From contig JABRVW010000142.1 of NCBI GenBank assembly GCA_039961715.1, positions 1 to 53,051 on the forward strand: DNA of 53,051 nt, written 5' to 3'. Under the pieces are notes generated by a model, which did not search any database, had not been told where the DNA came from, and saw only the letters and a list, made by a program, of their open reading frames with translations. Source of the stretch: JACQPU01 sp039961715 (GTDB lineage: Bacteria; Bacteroidota; Ignavibacteria; UBA10030). This document shows, piece after piece, positions 24,664 through 34,236 of this stretch. Made by a program: the position numbers and the translations under genes. Every line of letters starts with the position of its first letter. Position 1 is the first letter of the stretch.

Positions 24664-27600
24664 CTAGGATATTTGCACGCGAATGTCCAGGCCACCCTCG
24701 TTGATCGTCGATCCGGGGATAAGGGAGCCGCCTTCATCAGGTTTCAGGCGCGTGTACTTGTAGTAGATCGATGCCGTGACCCGAGAACTCAGAATGTAGC
24801 GGATGCGCGGTTCGATGATTGTGCGGACCGTCCCTCCGAGCGGATCGCCGTCCTCCTTGAAGAACGGCCGGCTGAAATCGTACACCCGCCTGTTGTTCTT
24901 CGAATAACTGTAGGAGAAGCTGACATCAAGATCATTCGACAAGGAAAGGCCAAAGAACGGGAACTCAAAACCCCGGCGCGAATAATTGGCCGAGATTGTG
25001 ATGTCGTTTGCATGTGATTCGCTGATGGTCTGAATGGCCGGCGAGAGATCATACGACGTCGTTGAACTGAACCGAATGTTCCCGGTCAGGTTGCCGTTGC
25101 CGACAGGCTTGAAGGTCACCGTTATGCCGACGAGAGGCGTGAAGCCGTACATGACGCCTTCAGATTCTGTCACCTCTCCTCCGGTGGGTGTCAGACGCCA
25201 ACGGCGGCGGAACGTGGAGCTGTAGGAATGATCCAGCACGACGCTCGATGCGAATCCGGAAAACAGCGGTAGTTTCTCCAGCCCGTCCCACCGGATCGAC
25301 CAGTTCGGACGCGGCATCAGGGCGCTGATCAGGTTCTTGCCGAACGGAACCGCCTCCATGCCCTCCTCGAATGCCTGAATCAGCTTCAGGTCCTCTCCGC
25401 GCCGGTCCGCGAGATTTCCCTTGAGAAACTCGAAGCGCTTGTTGACCTCCGTAATGCCGGTCTTGAACACCTTGAAAATCGAGCTGTTGGGGAACGTGAT
25501 GAACGAGCGGGACAGCTCTCCCGTCACCGTGCGGCTGACCTCCGTGGGAACTCCAACCGAATCCGTCCTGATCGTGCGGTTCAAATTGTAGGACCATCCC
25601 AGCGTCCAGGTCAGGTCCAACCGCGCACCCTGCCAGAGACGGCGTGAGGTGCGCATGGAAAGATTGTTGGTTTGGGAATAGATGTCTGACAAGGTCCCGT
25701 TTGGCGCCCGCAACCCTGGACGCGACGAACCCGTGAAGAACGGAAACGTCCCCTTGGTCCCGATCACCACATCGCCATGGGGATCTGAGGACAAGCCCAA
25801 TTGGTAGAGGAGCGAGGGTCCGTGTCGGGCGGACGATCCCTGAATGAACGGCACGCGACCGAAGACATTGAGAAATCCCGTGTTCCCCACAACGCCGCTG
25901 TTGCGGGCCGAGTTGGAATGGGTCAGCGACAGGGTGAGCCGGTCCCAATCGAAGAATGGGAACTTGATCAGCACGCGCGAAATCTGATCAATCCTCCGGC
26001 CTATGCTCATGCCGGCCGTATCCGCGGGCGCCACAGGAGTCTGTGGAGGCCAGATCTCGTCGCCTAGCACTTTCAGGTTAATATCGAGGGAGGCGGACGA
26101 TGAGACTGTTCGGCCAGCCGAGCGGCCCAACGGACCCGCCTGGAGAGAGTTCACCCAATCGTACGCACTTGAATAACGGAATGACGGCGCAATGATCTTG
26201 TCCAGCTTCCAGAATTCCGGCACAACCATCCTTGTGCTCAAGGCAATATTCTGTCTGAAGGAGCGGTTCAATCCAAAGTCGATCAATCCCCCTCTTCCGA
26301 ACATATCCCCGATGATCTCAAAGAGAGATCGCTGCCGTCCAAACTGATCAAGTTCGAAATGGACAAGGCTGCTTGTGACGTCGGCGGAGTAATCGATGGT
26401 TGGATTGATGCGTCCCCCGTCCGCGAGCGGCCAGGAAAAAGACATTTGCCGAGTGGACTCGAAGTTTCGCACAACAGGACGATCCTGAGCCTGTCCCCGG
26501 ACGCGTTCGCGCGTACGTGACCTCGCAAAGCTCGTTGACAGCGAAAGGTTGCGCGGCAGGTAGAACAGCCGGACTCCTTTGAAGGGACTGAAGAGAAAGA
26601 ACTCACCAACGGGAGCAAACGGCTGGACGTAGTTTTCCGAGCTGAATTGGAGCGCATAGTTCAGCCGGACATTCCATGCCCAGGATCGGAACCGTTCCGT
26701 TGTCGGGCTCCGTCGCTCTGTACTCGAATACGAGTAGGAAAAGCTCATTCTGTTGATCGTCTCTTCGACCAGCCAGAAGTCGGACGGAACTTTCAACTGG
26801 AGCGTCGGAAACGCATACGACTCGGTGATATTCAGTGTCTGTGCTTCCGTTTGCACCGCGGAGGCCTGGCGTTCCGCTTCCTCCCCTGATCCCCCTTCGG
26901 AGACAGCGCGATCGGAGGTTCTCTGGGCCGCTTTGTCCACCAGAATGTCCGTTCCCGGAACATAGCGCGGCGTGCTGAGCCCCTCGGAATGGCTGTACGT
27001 GAACGTTGCACGCGATCCGGTCCAACTTGACGGAAGGAATTTCTCGAGAGCCACCTGGGTATTCACCGCCCAGTTTCGCTCATCCACCCGCGAGCCAAAG
27101 TGCTGCTCGAGCCCGTGGAAGAATGGATCGCGTCGTGTCATTCCGAACCCAATCGTTGCAATGTCCGCCAGCTTGATCGTTGCGTCTGCCCTGTACGCCC
27201 ACCCCGGCGTATCGTCCACGTCGGACAGACGCAATTCGTTGACCCACACTTCCCCGTTCACCACGGTTGCGCCCTTCCCGGCGGGGTTTTCGACCCCAAG
27301 GACCAGTTCCGTAATGCGATTCAGCGAGGGATTGCCGAACACGCGGTACACGGCGCCGTCAGGGCCTCCGGGGACCGGAACCGAAACTATCGCTGTGACG
27401 CTGTCGCGGTCAAGCTTGAACGAGGTGAGATCTGCAAACCGGATCGTGATCCAGTTGGCAGGATGCCATCCCGGCCTGATGGGCGCACGGTATTCATAGT
27501 AATTCAGGGAATCCGAGCCGAAGCGGAAGAAGAACTCTGCATCGTAATTCGAGGTGTCAACATACTGCATGTAGAATCCCGGACGCTCATCACCATGAAT

Positions 27601-30600
27601 GAACAGCTTCATGGTCTGGTAGTTCAGCACATCGAGCGGCCTGGCAATGAGCTTCTTGAACGCACGCTTGGACTGTCCGTCCGCCAGATTCGTGATCTGC
27701 ATGGCCAGCGACTGCTCGTTTCCTTCAATAACCTGGTCGGGCCGCGTCCTGTCCAGAGGGCGCCTCACCCCGGGTGGCGATGTGTAGTACGGGTTTTCCT
27801 CGATACCGACGTTGCTCAGGCGAAAATCATCGTCGTTCTTATCAACTTTTTCCCACTGATTCCCTACGAGATTGAACTCCGTTACCTTCACATGGAGATC
27901 CTTCGTCGCACCTGTCACCCACATGCGGATGGTCTCGATATTGGTCAACGACGGCGTTCCCACCTGACGCGTGAATTCCTTGATCGGGATGCGGAGTTGA
28001 TACCACCCGGTGCCGGGTTCTCCGCCAGTGACGTACTTTTTGAACCCTGTGCTTGTCGTGTCGAGGTCCACTTCGTACTCAAAATAGCTTTCCGCCCGAT
28101 CGACAACGTTGTTGTTGTTCAAATCCTCCGTATCCGGATACTGCCCGCCCTGGGCACTTGCCACGTAGTTCCCCTCCGTTCCGTGTTTGCCCAGGTAATC
28201 CTCGGGATGGAACGACCCCTGGATCTCCCTGACGTAGTTATCGCCGGAGGGATCGCCGTTGAACTCCTGATACTTCGCCACAAACGCGGCGAACGACACT
28301 CTCTCCTGCGCGTCCGACAGCATGTCCAATCCCAGGTCCGAAGCGTTATCCATCACACCCGTCTTAATCCTCCCTCCCAGCCCGTCTTCGGTGTTCAGGA
28401 TCCTGTTGGGGATCACGTCTTCACTGACCGTGCCCAGATCGATGTTCAGCCGCGCCCCGGGCGCCTCCTCTTCCACCCTCACCCACATCTCGATGAAGGT
28501 GATGTTCTCATCAAGCAGGTTGGCCGTGATGGTGCTCAGAGGCCGCATCACGCCGGCCCATCCCTTCGCTGGTTGGGCATACAGACTGTCCTCTAAATTC
28601 ATCGAGTAATTGAACGGGCCGCGGGCGGACGGGCGGAAGAACAGATTCAGCGTCGTTACGTTATCCTCGGCCGCGGACCTCGTCTGCCGTGTCGGCCAGA
28701 TCTCGGAGACAAGGACGTCTATGGGAAGGATGTTGAACCAGGCCAGACGGGCTTTGAACTCCATCTTGGACGTGTCCGGCAGAAGGTTCTGACGAACAAC
28801 GGGATTGCTCACGTCGATGAATCCGCCCGTCGGAACCGCATATGGGTCGATGGTGGAGATGTAGGTCGGCGGGCTTGCATCCCTCCAGGCGCCATCCCCG
28901 ATCTGCAAGGGAATGATCCGGCGGACACCCTCGAAATCGTCGATATACGCAACGCCTGCGTCGCCGTCCTGGCTGATCGTGCTCTTGCGGGTGTTCGGAT
29001 CCGGAAGCATGTACGCCGCCTCGCCGCGAAGGGTAATGCTCGACGGTGCGTTGGTCCTGATACCCGGCAGCCAGTTCAACGCGCGCGTCACGGCGTCCAC
29101 CTCGAACGTGGTACTGCCATCAAACCCCATGATCGTGTTGCTGATCGGCTCCTCGTTCAGGCGAACCTTGTCGTTCAGGCTCTCCTGATTCAGATTCATG
29201 ATCGTGAAGCCCAGGTGCGAGGTTTTGCTCATCTGCATTTCGGCCCGTGCCCCCACAAGCGACTTCGATGCCAGCTGAAACAGATCGTTTGCCTCGTAGT
29301 TGATCTGAAGATTGGTGCCCGGGACAAGATAGATGGGATTGAGGATGACAACCGTCCCTGTCAGATAATCCACCGTGTAATCCTCGTTCCGCTTCAGCTC
29401 CGTATTCCCGGCCCGGACGCTAACGCTGCCTTCGGCGACATTGAAGCCCAGATTGAACTTCGACTGCGTACTGGAAATGATCGAGCCTTCAATCGTGAAG
29501 CGCTCCACTTTGCTGGTCTGAGCGCCGTTGTACGTCGTGTCATAGAGAACATCCACCGCGAACGAATCCGCCAGCGCGCGCACAGCCGCACGCTCCTGCG
29601 GCGTCCCCGGCGCAAACAGCTCCTCAAACCGGGACCGGATGTTCTCCGCGAAAGGCTCCAGCGTCGGAAACACAACCTCCCCGCGCCTGGTGTCGATCGT
29701 AACCCCAGGGTCGAAATCAAACCTCTTGTCCTCACCCTCGGCGCCGGTCTCGTTGTTATACAGATCGAGCCCGAACAAATTCAGAAGGCTGATCGACTTT
29801 CCATTGACCTCAATGATATCGAACGGGTTGCCGCCAGGCAGACGGTACTTGATCTGAAGATTGAAATTTTCGCTTGAGATGTCCCTTCCACCCAGCGAAT
29901 AGATGTTCTTCAGCATCAGATCCCACGCAGGGCGCATGCCAGGATGCAGGTTCTTGGGTTTGACGAGTTTCAGAATGAGCGGAAGGGACCTCGAAGTGTC
30001 CTTGGATTCAAACGTTCCGATGTCGGTGTTCGGCGGGAGCGTGTACGCCACAGCAATGATCTGGGCAGGCTGGACGGCCTTGTTCATGGAGATGATCCCA
30101 AGGTTGGGATTCCAGGAATAGTCCACGTTCTGCACAAGCTTCTTAAACCTGCCGACTTCGACAATTCCGGGCAGAGTCACAATCTCACTCTCCCGAGCCG
30201 TCCGGTTGTTCTGGTAGAAGAGGACGCTGTCCCTGCTGATGAACGCCACGGCGTCGCGGTCGGTGGGATCGAACACCGATTCGATCTTTGACACCCAGAC
30301 TTCGAGATCCAGGATCTGCAAGGCCGCATCCACCTCCAGGGGGCGCTTTTTGTAGGCCGTTTCGTAATGGGCACGGTAAAGCGTATCCACAAAGAAGTGG
30401 TCGCGCGAGTATTCGTAGAGCTTCTTTTCAAACGGCGTGGAACGCTGGCCGCTGGAAACCGAGATCTCCTTCGGCTGGCCCCGCTTCTGTGATGCAAGCG
30501 CTGTCAGCTTCAGCGGACCGAACTGCATTCCGGCCTTCACCCCGAAGAGGGCCTGGCTGCTCGTGACAAATGAAGAGTTCGTTTGCAGCGACACGTTCCC

Positions 30601-31548
30601 CGCCTCCACGCTCTGAATGATCTCGTCCTCGTACCCCGTGTACTTCACCCGGAGCTGATTCTCGTACTCGAAGGTTCGTTCCGTGTCCCAGTCGGCATCA
30701 ATCTTCAATTTGTCGCCGATTTCTCCGCGTACGCCCACGCGCACCTGCTGGTCGAAATCGGGCTCACTGCGCGATTGATCGAGAATGTTGTTCGTCTTTT
30801 GGTCTGACTCTGTATTGCGAAACGCCCCGTGGATATCCACGGAGCCGTTGATCTGGATCCGGATCTGGTTCTTACCGAAAATGCTGAAAAGAGGGTTCTT
30901 GGGAACCGGGATCTCGATATTGGTCAACTGTCCGAACACTTCCCCGAGGCCCTGTTTCTTTTCCTCCTCCTCCTCCCGTTGCCGCGTCAACGTTTGCCAG
31001 TATTGCCGCATGGACCGTGTGAGCCTGACCTCCCGGTACTCCTCGAGCGTCAGCGTGAGCGGAATTCTTGTTTCCTCTGTCCCCACAACCTTGCTGATAC
31101 GGTACACGTACGCCGCGGAATCCAGCGTTTCCACGGTGCGGACAATGGGTGGCTCCTTCAGGTAGAGCGCATGAGGCGACGGCAGGAGGGGATTGACGGC
31201 AGGAACATCTTTTCTGACGTGATGAAACTGTTCAAGCCGGGCTGACGAGTCGCGTGTAGCGACGAGGATCTGGCGGATGGTCGAGTCGATGACCGTGGCG
31301 GTGGTATCCCGAAGACCCATGCGCCGCTGCACCGCCCTTGCGCGCCGGCTGATCCTGTCCGTTCCTCCCGGCCGCGTCGTGTCCTGCAGCATCGCCGCAA
31401 AAGCGGGGGCGGACGGCGGGTTCGCATGCGCCGGACGCAATCCTGCTTCGCACAGGAAGAGGCAGAACAGAACCACACCTGCGAGGAGGAAGCTTCCGGA
31501 ATCAACCGGATATGGAGCGCGGGAAGTAATCACACACAACCGGAGCAA
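24664..31548 (-). CDS. sprA: SprA/Sov-type outer-membrane translocon of the type IX secretion system
   Basis: About 2294 residues, the size of SprA, the very large beta-barrel through which type IX substrates cross the outer membrane. An N-terminal hydrophobic signal (FLLAGVVLFCLFLCEAGL) precedes an acidic/glutamate-rich segment and the SprA N-domain (NPLFSIFGKNQIRIQINGSV; IKIDADWDTERTFEYENQ-like region at ~260). Long stretches of alternating strands follow, with NIETIRMWVTGATKDLHVKV and VNELRLSDVDDTPGWAYRAD in the middle. The C-terminal barrel ends in IRYILSSRVTASIYYKYTRL. Start is uncertain: TTG 31548, or GTG 31533 in the same frame. A Bacteroidota-type promoter lies at 31626-31657. Other T9SS parts (PorK-N, PorV) are not in the window. 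Confidence 0.95.
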   Translation of the reverse strand: MLRLCVITSRAPYPVDSGSFLLAGVVLFCLFLCEAGLRPAHANPPSAPAFAAMLQDTTRPGGTDRISRRARAVQRRMGLRDTTATVIDSTIRQILVATRDSSARLEQFHHVRKDVPAVNPLLPSPHALYLKEPPIVRTVETLDSAAYVYRISKVVGTEETRIPLTLTLEEYREVRLTRSMRQYWQTLTRQREEEEEKKQGLGEVFGQLTNIEIPVPKNPLFSIFGKNQIRIQINGSVDIHGAFRNTESDQKTNNILDQSRSEPDFDQQVRVGVRGEIGDKLKIDADWDTERTFEYENQLRVKYTGYEDEIIQSVEAGNVSLQTNSSFVTSSQALFGVKAGMQFGPLKLTALASQKRGQPKEISVSSGQRSTPFEKKLYEYSRDHFFVDTLYRAHYETAYKKRPLEVDAALQILDLEVWVSKIESVFDPTDRDAVAFISRDSVLFYQNNRTARESEIVTLPGIVEVGRFKKLVQNVDYSWNPNLGIISMNKAVQPAQIIAVAYTLPPNTDIGTFESKDTSRSLPLILKLVKPKNLHPGMRPAWDLMLKNIYSLGGRDISSENFNLQIKYRLPGGNPFDIIEVNGKSISLLNLFGLDLYNNETGAEGEDKRFDFDPGVTIDTRRGEVVFPTLEPFAENIRSRFEELFAPGTPQERAAVRALADSFAVDVLYDTTYNGAQTSKVERFTIEGSIISSTQSKFNLGFNVAEGSVSVRAGNTELKRNEDYTVDYLTGTVVILNPIYLVPGTNLQINYEANDLFQLASKSLVGARAEMQMSKTSHLGFTIMNLNQESLNDKVRLNEEPISNTIMGFDGSTTFEVDAVTRALNWLPGIRTNAPSSITLRGEAAYMLPDPNTRKSTISQDGDAGVAYIDDFEGVRRIIPLQIGDGAWRDASPPTYISTIDPYAVPTGGFIDVSNPVVRQNLLPDTSKMEFKARLAWFNILPIDVLVSEIWPTRQTRSAAEDNVTTLNLFFRPSARGPFNYSMNLEDSLYAQPAKGWAGVMRPLSTITANLLDENITFIEMWVRVEEEAPGARLNIDLGTVSEDVIPNRILNTEDGLGGRIKTGVMDNASDLGLDMLSDAQERVSFAAFVAKYQEFNGDPSGDNYVREIQGSFHPEDYLGKHGTEGNYVASAQGGQYPDTEDLNNNNVVDRAESYFEYEVDLDTTSTGFKKYVTGGEPGTGWYQLRIPIKEFTRQVGTPSLTNIETIRMWVTGATKDLHVKVTEFNLVGNQWEKVDKNDDDFRLSNVGIEENPYYTSPPGVRRPLDRTRPDQVIEGNEQSLAMQITNLADGQSKRAFKKLIARPLDVLNYQTMKLFIHGDERPGFYMQYVDTSNYDAEFFFRFGSDSLNYYEYRAPIRPGWHPANWITIRFADLTSFKLDRDSVTAIVSVPVPGGPDGAVYRVFGNPSLNRITELVLGVENPAGKGATVVNGEVWVNELRLSDVDDTPGWAYRADATIKLADIATIGFGMTRRDPFFHGLEQHFGSRVDERNWAVNTQVALEKFLPSSWTGSRATFTYSHSEGLSTPRYVPGTDILVDKAAQRTSDRAVSEGGSGEEAERQASAVQTEAQTLNITESYAFPTLQLKVPSDFWLVEETINRMSFSYSYSSTERRSPTTERFRSWAWNVRLNYALQFSSENYVQPFAPVGEFFLFSPFKGVRLFYLPRNLSLSTSFARSRTRERVRGQAQDRPVVRNFESTRQMSFSWPLADGGRINPTIDYSADVTSSLVHFELDQFGRQRSLFEIIGDMFGRGGLIDFGLNRSFRQNIALSTRMVVPEFWKLDKIIAPSFRYSSAYDWVNSLQAGPLGRSAGRTVSSSASLDINLKVLGDEIWPPQTPVAPADTAGMSIGRRIDQISRVLIKFPFFDWDRLTLSLTHSNSARNSGVVGNTGFLNVFGRVPFIQGSSARHGPSLLYQLGLSSDPHGDVVIGTKGTFPFFTGSSRPGLRAPNGTLSDIYSQTNNLSMRTSRRLWQGARLDLTWTLGWSYNLNRTIRTDSVGVPTEVSRTVTGELSRSFITFPNSSIFKVFKTGITEVNKRFEFLKGNLADRRGEDLKLIQAFEEGMEAVPFGKNLISALMPRPNWSIRWDGLEKLPLFSGFASSVVLDHSYSSTFRRRWRLTPTGGEVTESEGVMYGFTPLVGITVTFKPVGNGNLTGNIRFSSTTSYDLSPAIQTISESHANDITISANYSRRGFEFPFFGLSLSNDLDVSFSYSYSKNNRRVYDFSRPFFKEDGDPLGGTVRTIIEPRIRYILSSRVTASIYYKYTRLKPDEGGSLIPGSTINEGGLDIRVQIS

Positions 31549-31625
31549 GACAAAAACGGAATCAGATTAGTGTCCGTAACAACTGACGCGGGAGCTCTCC
31601 GATTGTGGTTTGTGGATGGATGGAT

Positions 31626-31657
31626 GAAACTTAGCAAAAACACGATTGAATTGCAAA
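31626..31657 (-). promoter_or_regulatory. Predicted Bacteroidota-type promoter of sprA
   Basis: Minus-strand TTTG (31654-31657) and TAAGTTTC (31626-31633) are 20 nt apart. This fits the Bacteroidota consensus TTTG-N19-21-TAnnTTTG except for the last base. The 146-nt gap between the response-regulator gene and sprA holds no gene, so an independent start for sprA is reasonable. The leader would be about 75-90 nt. Confidence 0.5.
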
Positions 31658-31694
31658 GAAGGGATGAGGGAGGAAAGGCGGAAACAACGCGGAA

Positions 31695-32090
31695 TCACCC
31701 CTGTTCGGCAAGGATCCGGCGCATGAGAGAAATCAGAGTATCGTAGGCATAGGGTTTCTGAATGAATTCCACGGCCCCTGCTGCAATCATCTCATCACGG
31801 ACGGCATTGTCAAGAAACCCGCTTGCACAGATCACCTTGGCCTTCGGATTCATTTTCAGAACCTCCTCAAGCACCTCCCAACCGCCCTTCGAGGGAAGCC
31901 CCATGTCTGTAAGCACAATGGATATGTCCTCGACGTGCTGGCGGTACATATTGATTCCCTCCAGGCCGTCCTGCGCCGTCAGAACCGAAAACCCGTTTGC
32001 CTCCAGCATCCCGCGCAGGAGTTCCACGAGAACGTCCTCGTCCTCCACGACAAGCACCGTGGGTCGTTCTGCCTTCAGGGACGTATTCAT
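31695..32090 (-). CDS. Receiver-only response regulator (CheY-like)
   Basis: A 131-residue single receiver domain without output. Acidic pocket and phospho-acceptor are intact (VLVVEDEDVLVELL; IVLTDMGLPSKGGWEVLEE, Asp about residue 63). The switch Ser (VICASGF) and Lys (FIQKPYAYDTLISLM) are also present. The MGLP signature resembles receivers found in hybrid histidine kinases. It follows pdxH by 3 nt, so it is co-transcribed with it, and precedes sprA. It may act as a phospho-relay or chemotaxis-like component; a link to PorX signalling is speculative. No kinase gene is in the window. Confidence 0.92.
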   Translation of the reverse strand: MNTSLKAERPTVLVVEDEDVLVELLRGMLEANGFSVLTAQDGLEGINMYRQHVEDISIVLTDMGLPSKGGWEVLEEVLKMNPKAKVICASGFLDNAVRDEMIAAGAVEFIQKPYAYDTLISLMRRILAEQG

Positions 32091-32093
32091 GAT

Positions 32094-32723
32094 CTACGGA
32101 GCCAGACGCTGGACGGACCATCCCGAATCACCGCGAATGAAACACAGACGGTCATGCAGGCGGTTCTCCCTTCCCTGCCAGAATTCGAACACCGAGGGAA
32201 TGAGCCGGTACCCACCCCAGAACGGAGGAAGAGGAACCTCCCTGCCTGCATACTCCTGCTCAACCCGGCGGAAAGCATCCTCGAGCTCGCGCCTGCCTGA
32301 GACCACACGGCTTTGCGGAGAGATCCATGCGCTGATCTGACTCTTCCTCGGGCGCGTCTTGAAGTACTCGGCGGACAGCCGGGGATCGACCTTCTCCACG
32401 GTACCCTCGACGCGGACCTGTCGTGCAAGCGGATCCCAGTGGAACACAAGAGCCGCATTCGGATTCGCGTCCAGGTCGAGCGCCTTCCGGCTTCCGTAGT
32501 TCGTAAAGAAAACCAATCCGGCATCCTCCACGCGTTTGACAAGAACGATCCTCACAGAAGGAGCCCCGCGTCCGTTGACGGTGGCCAACGCCGCGGCGGA
32601 TGGTTCCCGCAGAACCGTGTTCTTCGCTTCCTCGATCCACGCGTTCAATTGACGGACGGGGTTGCGATCGATGGTTTCTTCGGATAGTCCCTGGCTCACC
32701 GGTACTCTTGATTTGGATCCCAT
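32094..32723 (-). CDS. pdxH: Pyridoxamine/pyridoxine 5'-phosphate oxidase
   Basis: A 209-residue FMN enzyme making pyridoxal 5'-phosphate. The family FMN/PLP sites are visible: PSVRIVLVKRVEDAGLVFFT, NYGSRKALDLDANPNAALVF, and the C-terminal YFKTRPRKSQISAWISPQSR, PPFWGGYRLIPSVFEFWQGR, RENRLHDRL. The N-terminal RNPVRQLNAWIEEA is typical. It is divergent from lptF. A TATATT -10-like box occurs just upstream, but no good -35. Confidence 0.95.
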   Translation of the reverse strand: MGSKSRVPVSQGLSEETIDRNPVRQLNAWIEEAKNTVLREPSAAALATVNGRGAPSVRIVLVKRVEDAGLVFFTNYGSRKALDLDANPNAALVFHWDPLARQVRVEGTVEKVDPRLSAEYFKTRPRKSQISAWISPQSRVVSGRRELEDAFRRVEQEYAGREVPLPPFWGGYRLIPSVFEFWQGRENRLHDRLCFIRGDSGWSVQRLAP

Positions 32724-32775
32724 GGCGAGATGAATATATCAGAATTCTGAATGAGATGCGAATGCCGGTTGCATC

Positions 32776-32824
32776 GGATTTCGGATTCGTTTCGTATTCC
32801 GTATTTCGAATTTCGAATTTGTAC
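32776..32824. repeat. Heptad-periodic degenerate repeat (seven units) between pdxH and lptF
   Basis: Seven consecutive 7-nt units starting at 32776: GGATTTC, GGATTCG, TTTCGTA, TTCCGTA, TTTCGAA, TTTCGAA, TTTGTAC. Units are variable, but the 7-nt register is exact. This is the clearest copy of a class seen in several other gaps of this window. Confidence 0.75.
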
Positions 32825-32829
32825 CCAGA

Positions 32830-32861
32830 CTTGTTTCACGCACACCGGATCAGTACATTTC
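32830..32861 (+). promoter_or_regulatory. Predicted Bacteroidota-type promoter of lptF-lptG
   Basis: CTTG (32830-32833) and TACATTTC (32854-32861) are 20 nt apart, each one mismatch from TTTG and TAnnTTTG. Because the box ends 4 nt before the ATG at 32866, transcription would begin at or within a base or two of the start codon, giving a leaderless message. No Shine-Dalgarno is present. Confidence 0.4.
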
Positions 32862-32865
32862 ATCC

Positions 32866-34236
32866 ATGCTGATCCTCTGGCGCCACATTCTCCGCGCCCA
32901 CGCCGTTCCATTCGTTTTTTCCGTCCTGATCCTCATGGCGATCTTCACCCTCCAGTTCATCATGAAGTTCATGGATCAGCTGGCGGGGAAGGGACTGAGC
33001 GCGGGAGTGATCGTTGAGGTGATTGTGCTGAATCTGGCGTGGATGGTCGTGCTCGCCGTTCCCATGTCCGTTCTGGTCGCAACCCTCATGGCGTTCGGCA
33101 CTCTGTCGGCAACGAACGAGATCACGGCCATGAGGGCGGGGGGCGTGAGCCTGTACCGCATGATGGTCCCCGTTGCGGCCGCATCCCTCGTCGTGTTCTA
33201 TCTTTTGCTTCGCTTCAACAATGAGGTGCTTCCAGACGCCAACCACAAGGCTGTCGCGCTTTCGCGGGACATCCAGCGCAAGAAACCGACGTTGTCGATC
33301 GTGCCCGGATTGTTTTCCCAGGACATTACCGGCTACACGATCCTTGCCCGCAAGACCTTCGAGCACTCGAACGACCTGGAAGGCGTGACGATCTTCGACA
33401 ACACGCGTCCCGAGGTCCACGCCACGATCACGGCCCAACGCGGCGTCGTGTCGTTCTCTCCCGATTACAGCAAGCTCATCATGGATCTGTTCGACGGCGA
33501 GATTCACGAGCTGTATCAGCAGGGCACAGGCCAGTATCGAACGATACGGTTCGAAAGACACCGCATTGCCATGAATGCCGAGGGGTTTGATTTTCGCCGG
33601 TCGCAGGAGAGCGCTTTTCAACGTGGCGACCGCGAGCTCAGCGCGCAGGATATGATGAGACGCGTGGACAGCCTCGCCACACTGCGCCGACAGCACGAAC
33701 GCACAATGGCGGACTTCCTCACCGCGGAGCTCACGAACCTGCTGGACAGCCCGCGACCGTCCGATGCAGCGCGGACGCAGATTCCAGGACTACACGCCGC
33801 CGTTTCCCACGGCGCGATGATCAAGAACACGCTGCAATCGCACCTGTTCAGAATCAGGGAATACCGAAGGGTTGAACGGGAATACCGTGTGGAGATCCAC
33901 AAGAAGTACGCGATCCCGGTTGCCTGCGTGATCTTTGTTCTCATTGGAGCGCCGCTGGGCATCATGGCACGTCGCGGCACGTTCGGGGTCGCCGCAAGCC
34001 TGAGCCTGGGCTTTTTTCTGATCTACTGGGCATGCCTCATTGGGGGTGAAAAGCTGGCAGACCGAGGACTGGTCGATCCGTGGCTTGGGATGTGGATTGC
34101 CAACATTGGGCTCGGGGTTCTTGGTGTGTATCTGACGTTTCGCATGGCCCGCGAAAGCCTCACGATCAACTGGACCGCCCTCCAACGATTTGTCCCGCAG
34201 CGGTGGAGAACGCAGGAAGAGGAGCCGCCGGCGTGA
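32866..34236 (+). CDS. lptF: LPS export permease LptF
   Basis: A 456-residue YjgP/YjgQ permease, half of the LptB2FG ABC transporter that extracts LPS from the inner membrane. Three N-terminal helices include the coupling and gate segments (WMVVLAVPMSVLVATLMAFGTLS, then ATNEITAMRAGGVSLYRMM). A periplasmic beta-jellyroll domain follows, then three C-terminal helices (KYAIPVACVIFVLIGAPLGIMARRG). The extra ~100 residues between jellyroll and last helices (rich in R/E) are longer than in E. coli. It overlaps lptG by 4 nt (GTGA). Its presence supports an LPS-bearing outer membrane. Confidence 0.93.
   Translation: MLILWRHILRAHAVPFVFSVLILMAIFTLQFIMKFMDQLAGKGLSAGVIVEVIVLNLAWMVVLAVPMSVLVATLMAFGTLSATNEITAMRAGGVSLYRMMVPVAAASLVVFYLLLRFNNEVLPDANHKAVALSRDIQRKKPTLSIVPGLFSQDITGYTILARKTFEHSNDLEGVTIFDNTRPEVHATITAQRGVVSFSPDYSKLIMDLFDGEIHELYQQGTGQYRTIRFERHRIAMNAEGFDFRRSQESAFQRGDRELSAQDMMRRVDSLATLRRQHERTMADFLTAELTNLLDSPRPSDAARTQIPGLHAAVSHGAMIKNTLQSHLFRIREYRRVEREYRVEIHKKYAIPVACVIFVLIGAPLGIMARRGTFGVAASLSLGFFLIYWACLIGGEKLADRGLVDPWLGMWIANIGLGVLGVYLTFRMARESLTINWTALQRFVPQRWRTQEEEPPA

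Noticed and set aside
27100..28596. Long plus-strand open frame antisense to sprA
   Set aside because: Low-complexity composition rich in R, H and P, no recognisable motifs, entirely inside sprA.
32724..32775. TATATT box at 32733-32738 as pdxH promoter
   Set aside because: The best -35 at the right distance (TCGCAT) is poor, so it was not annotated.
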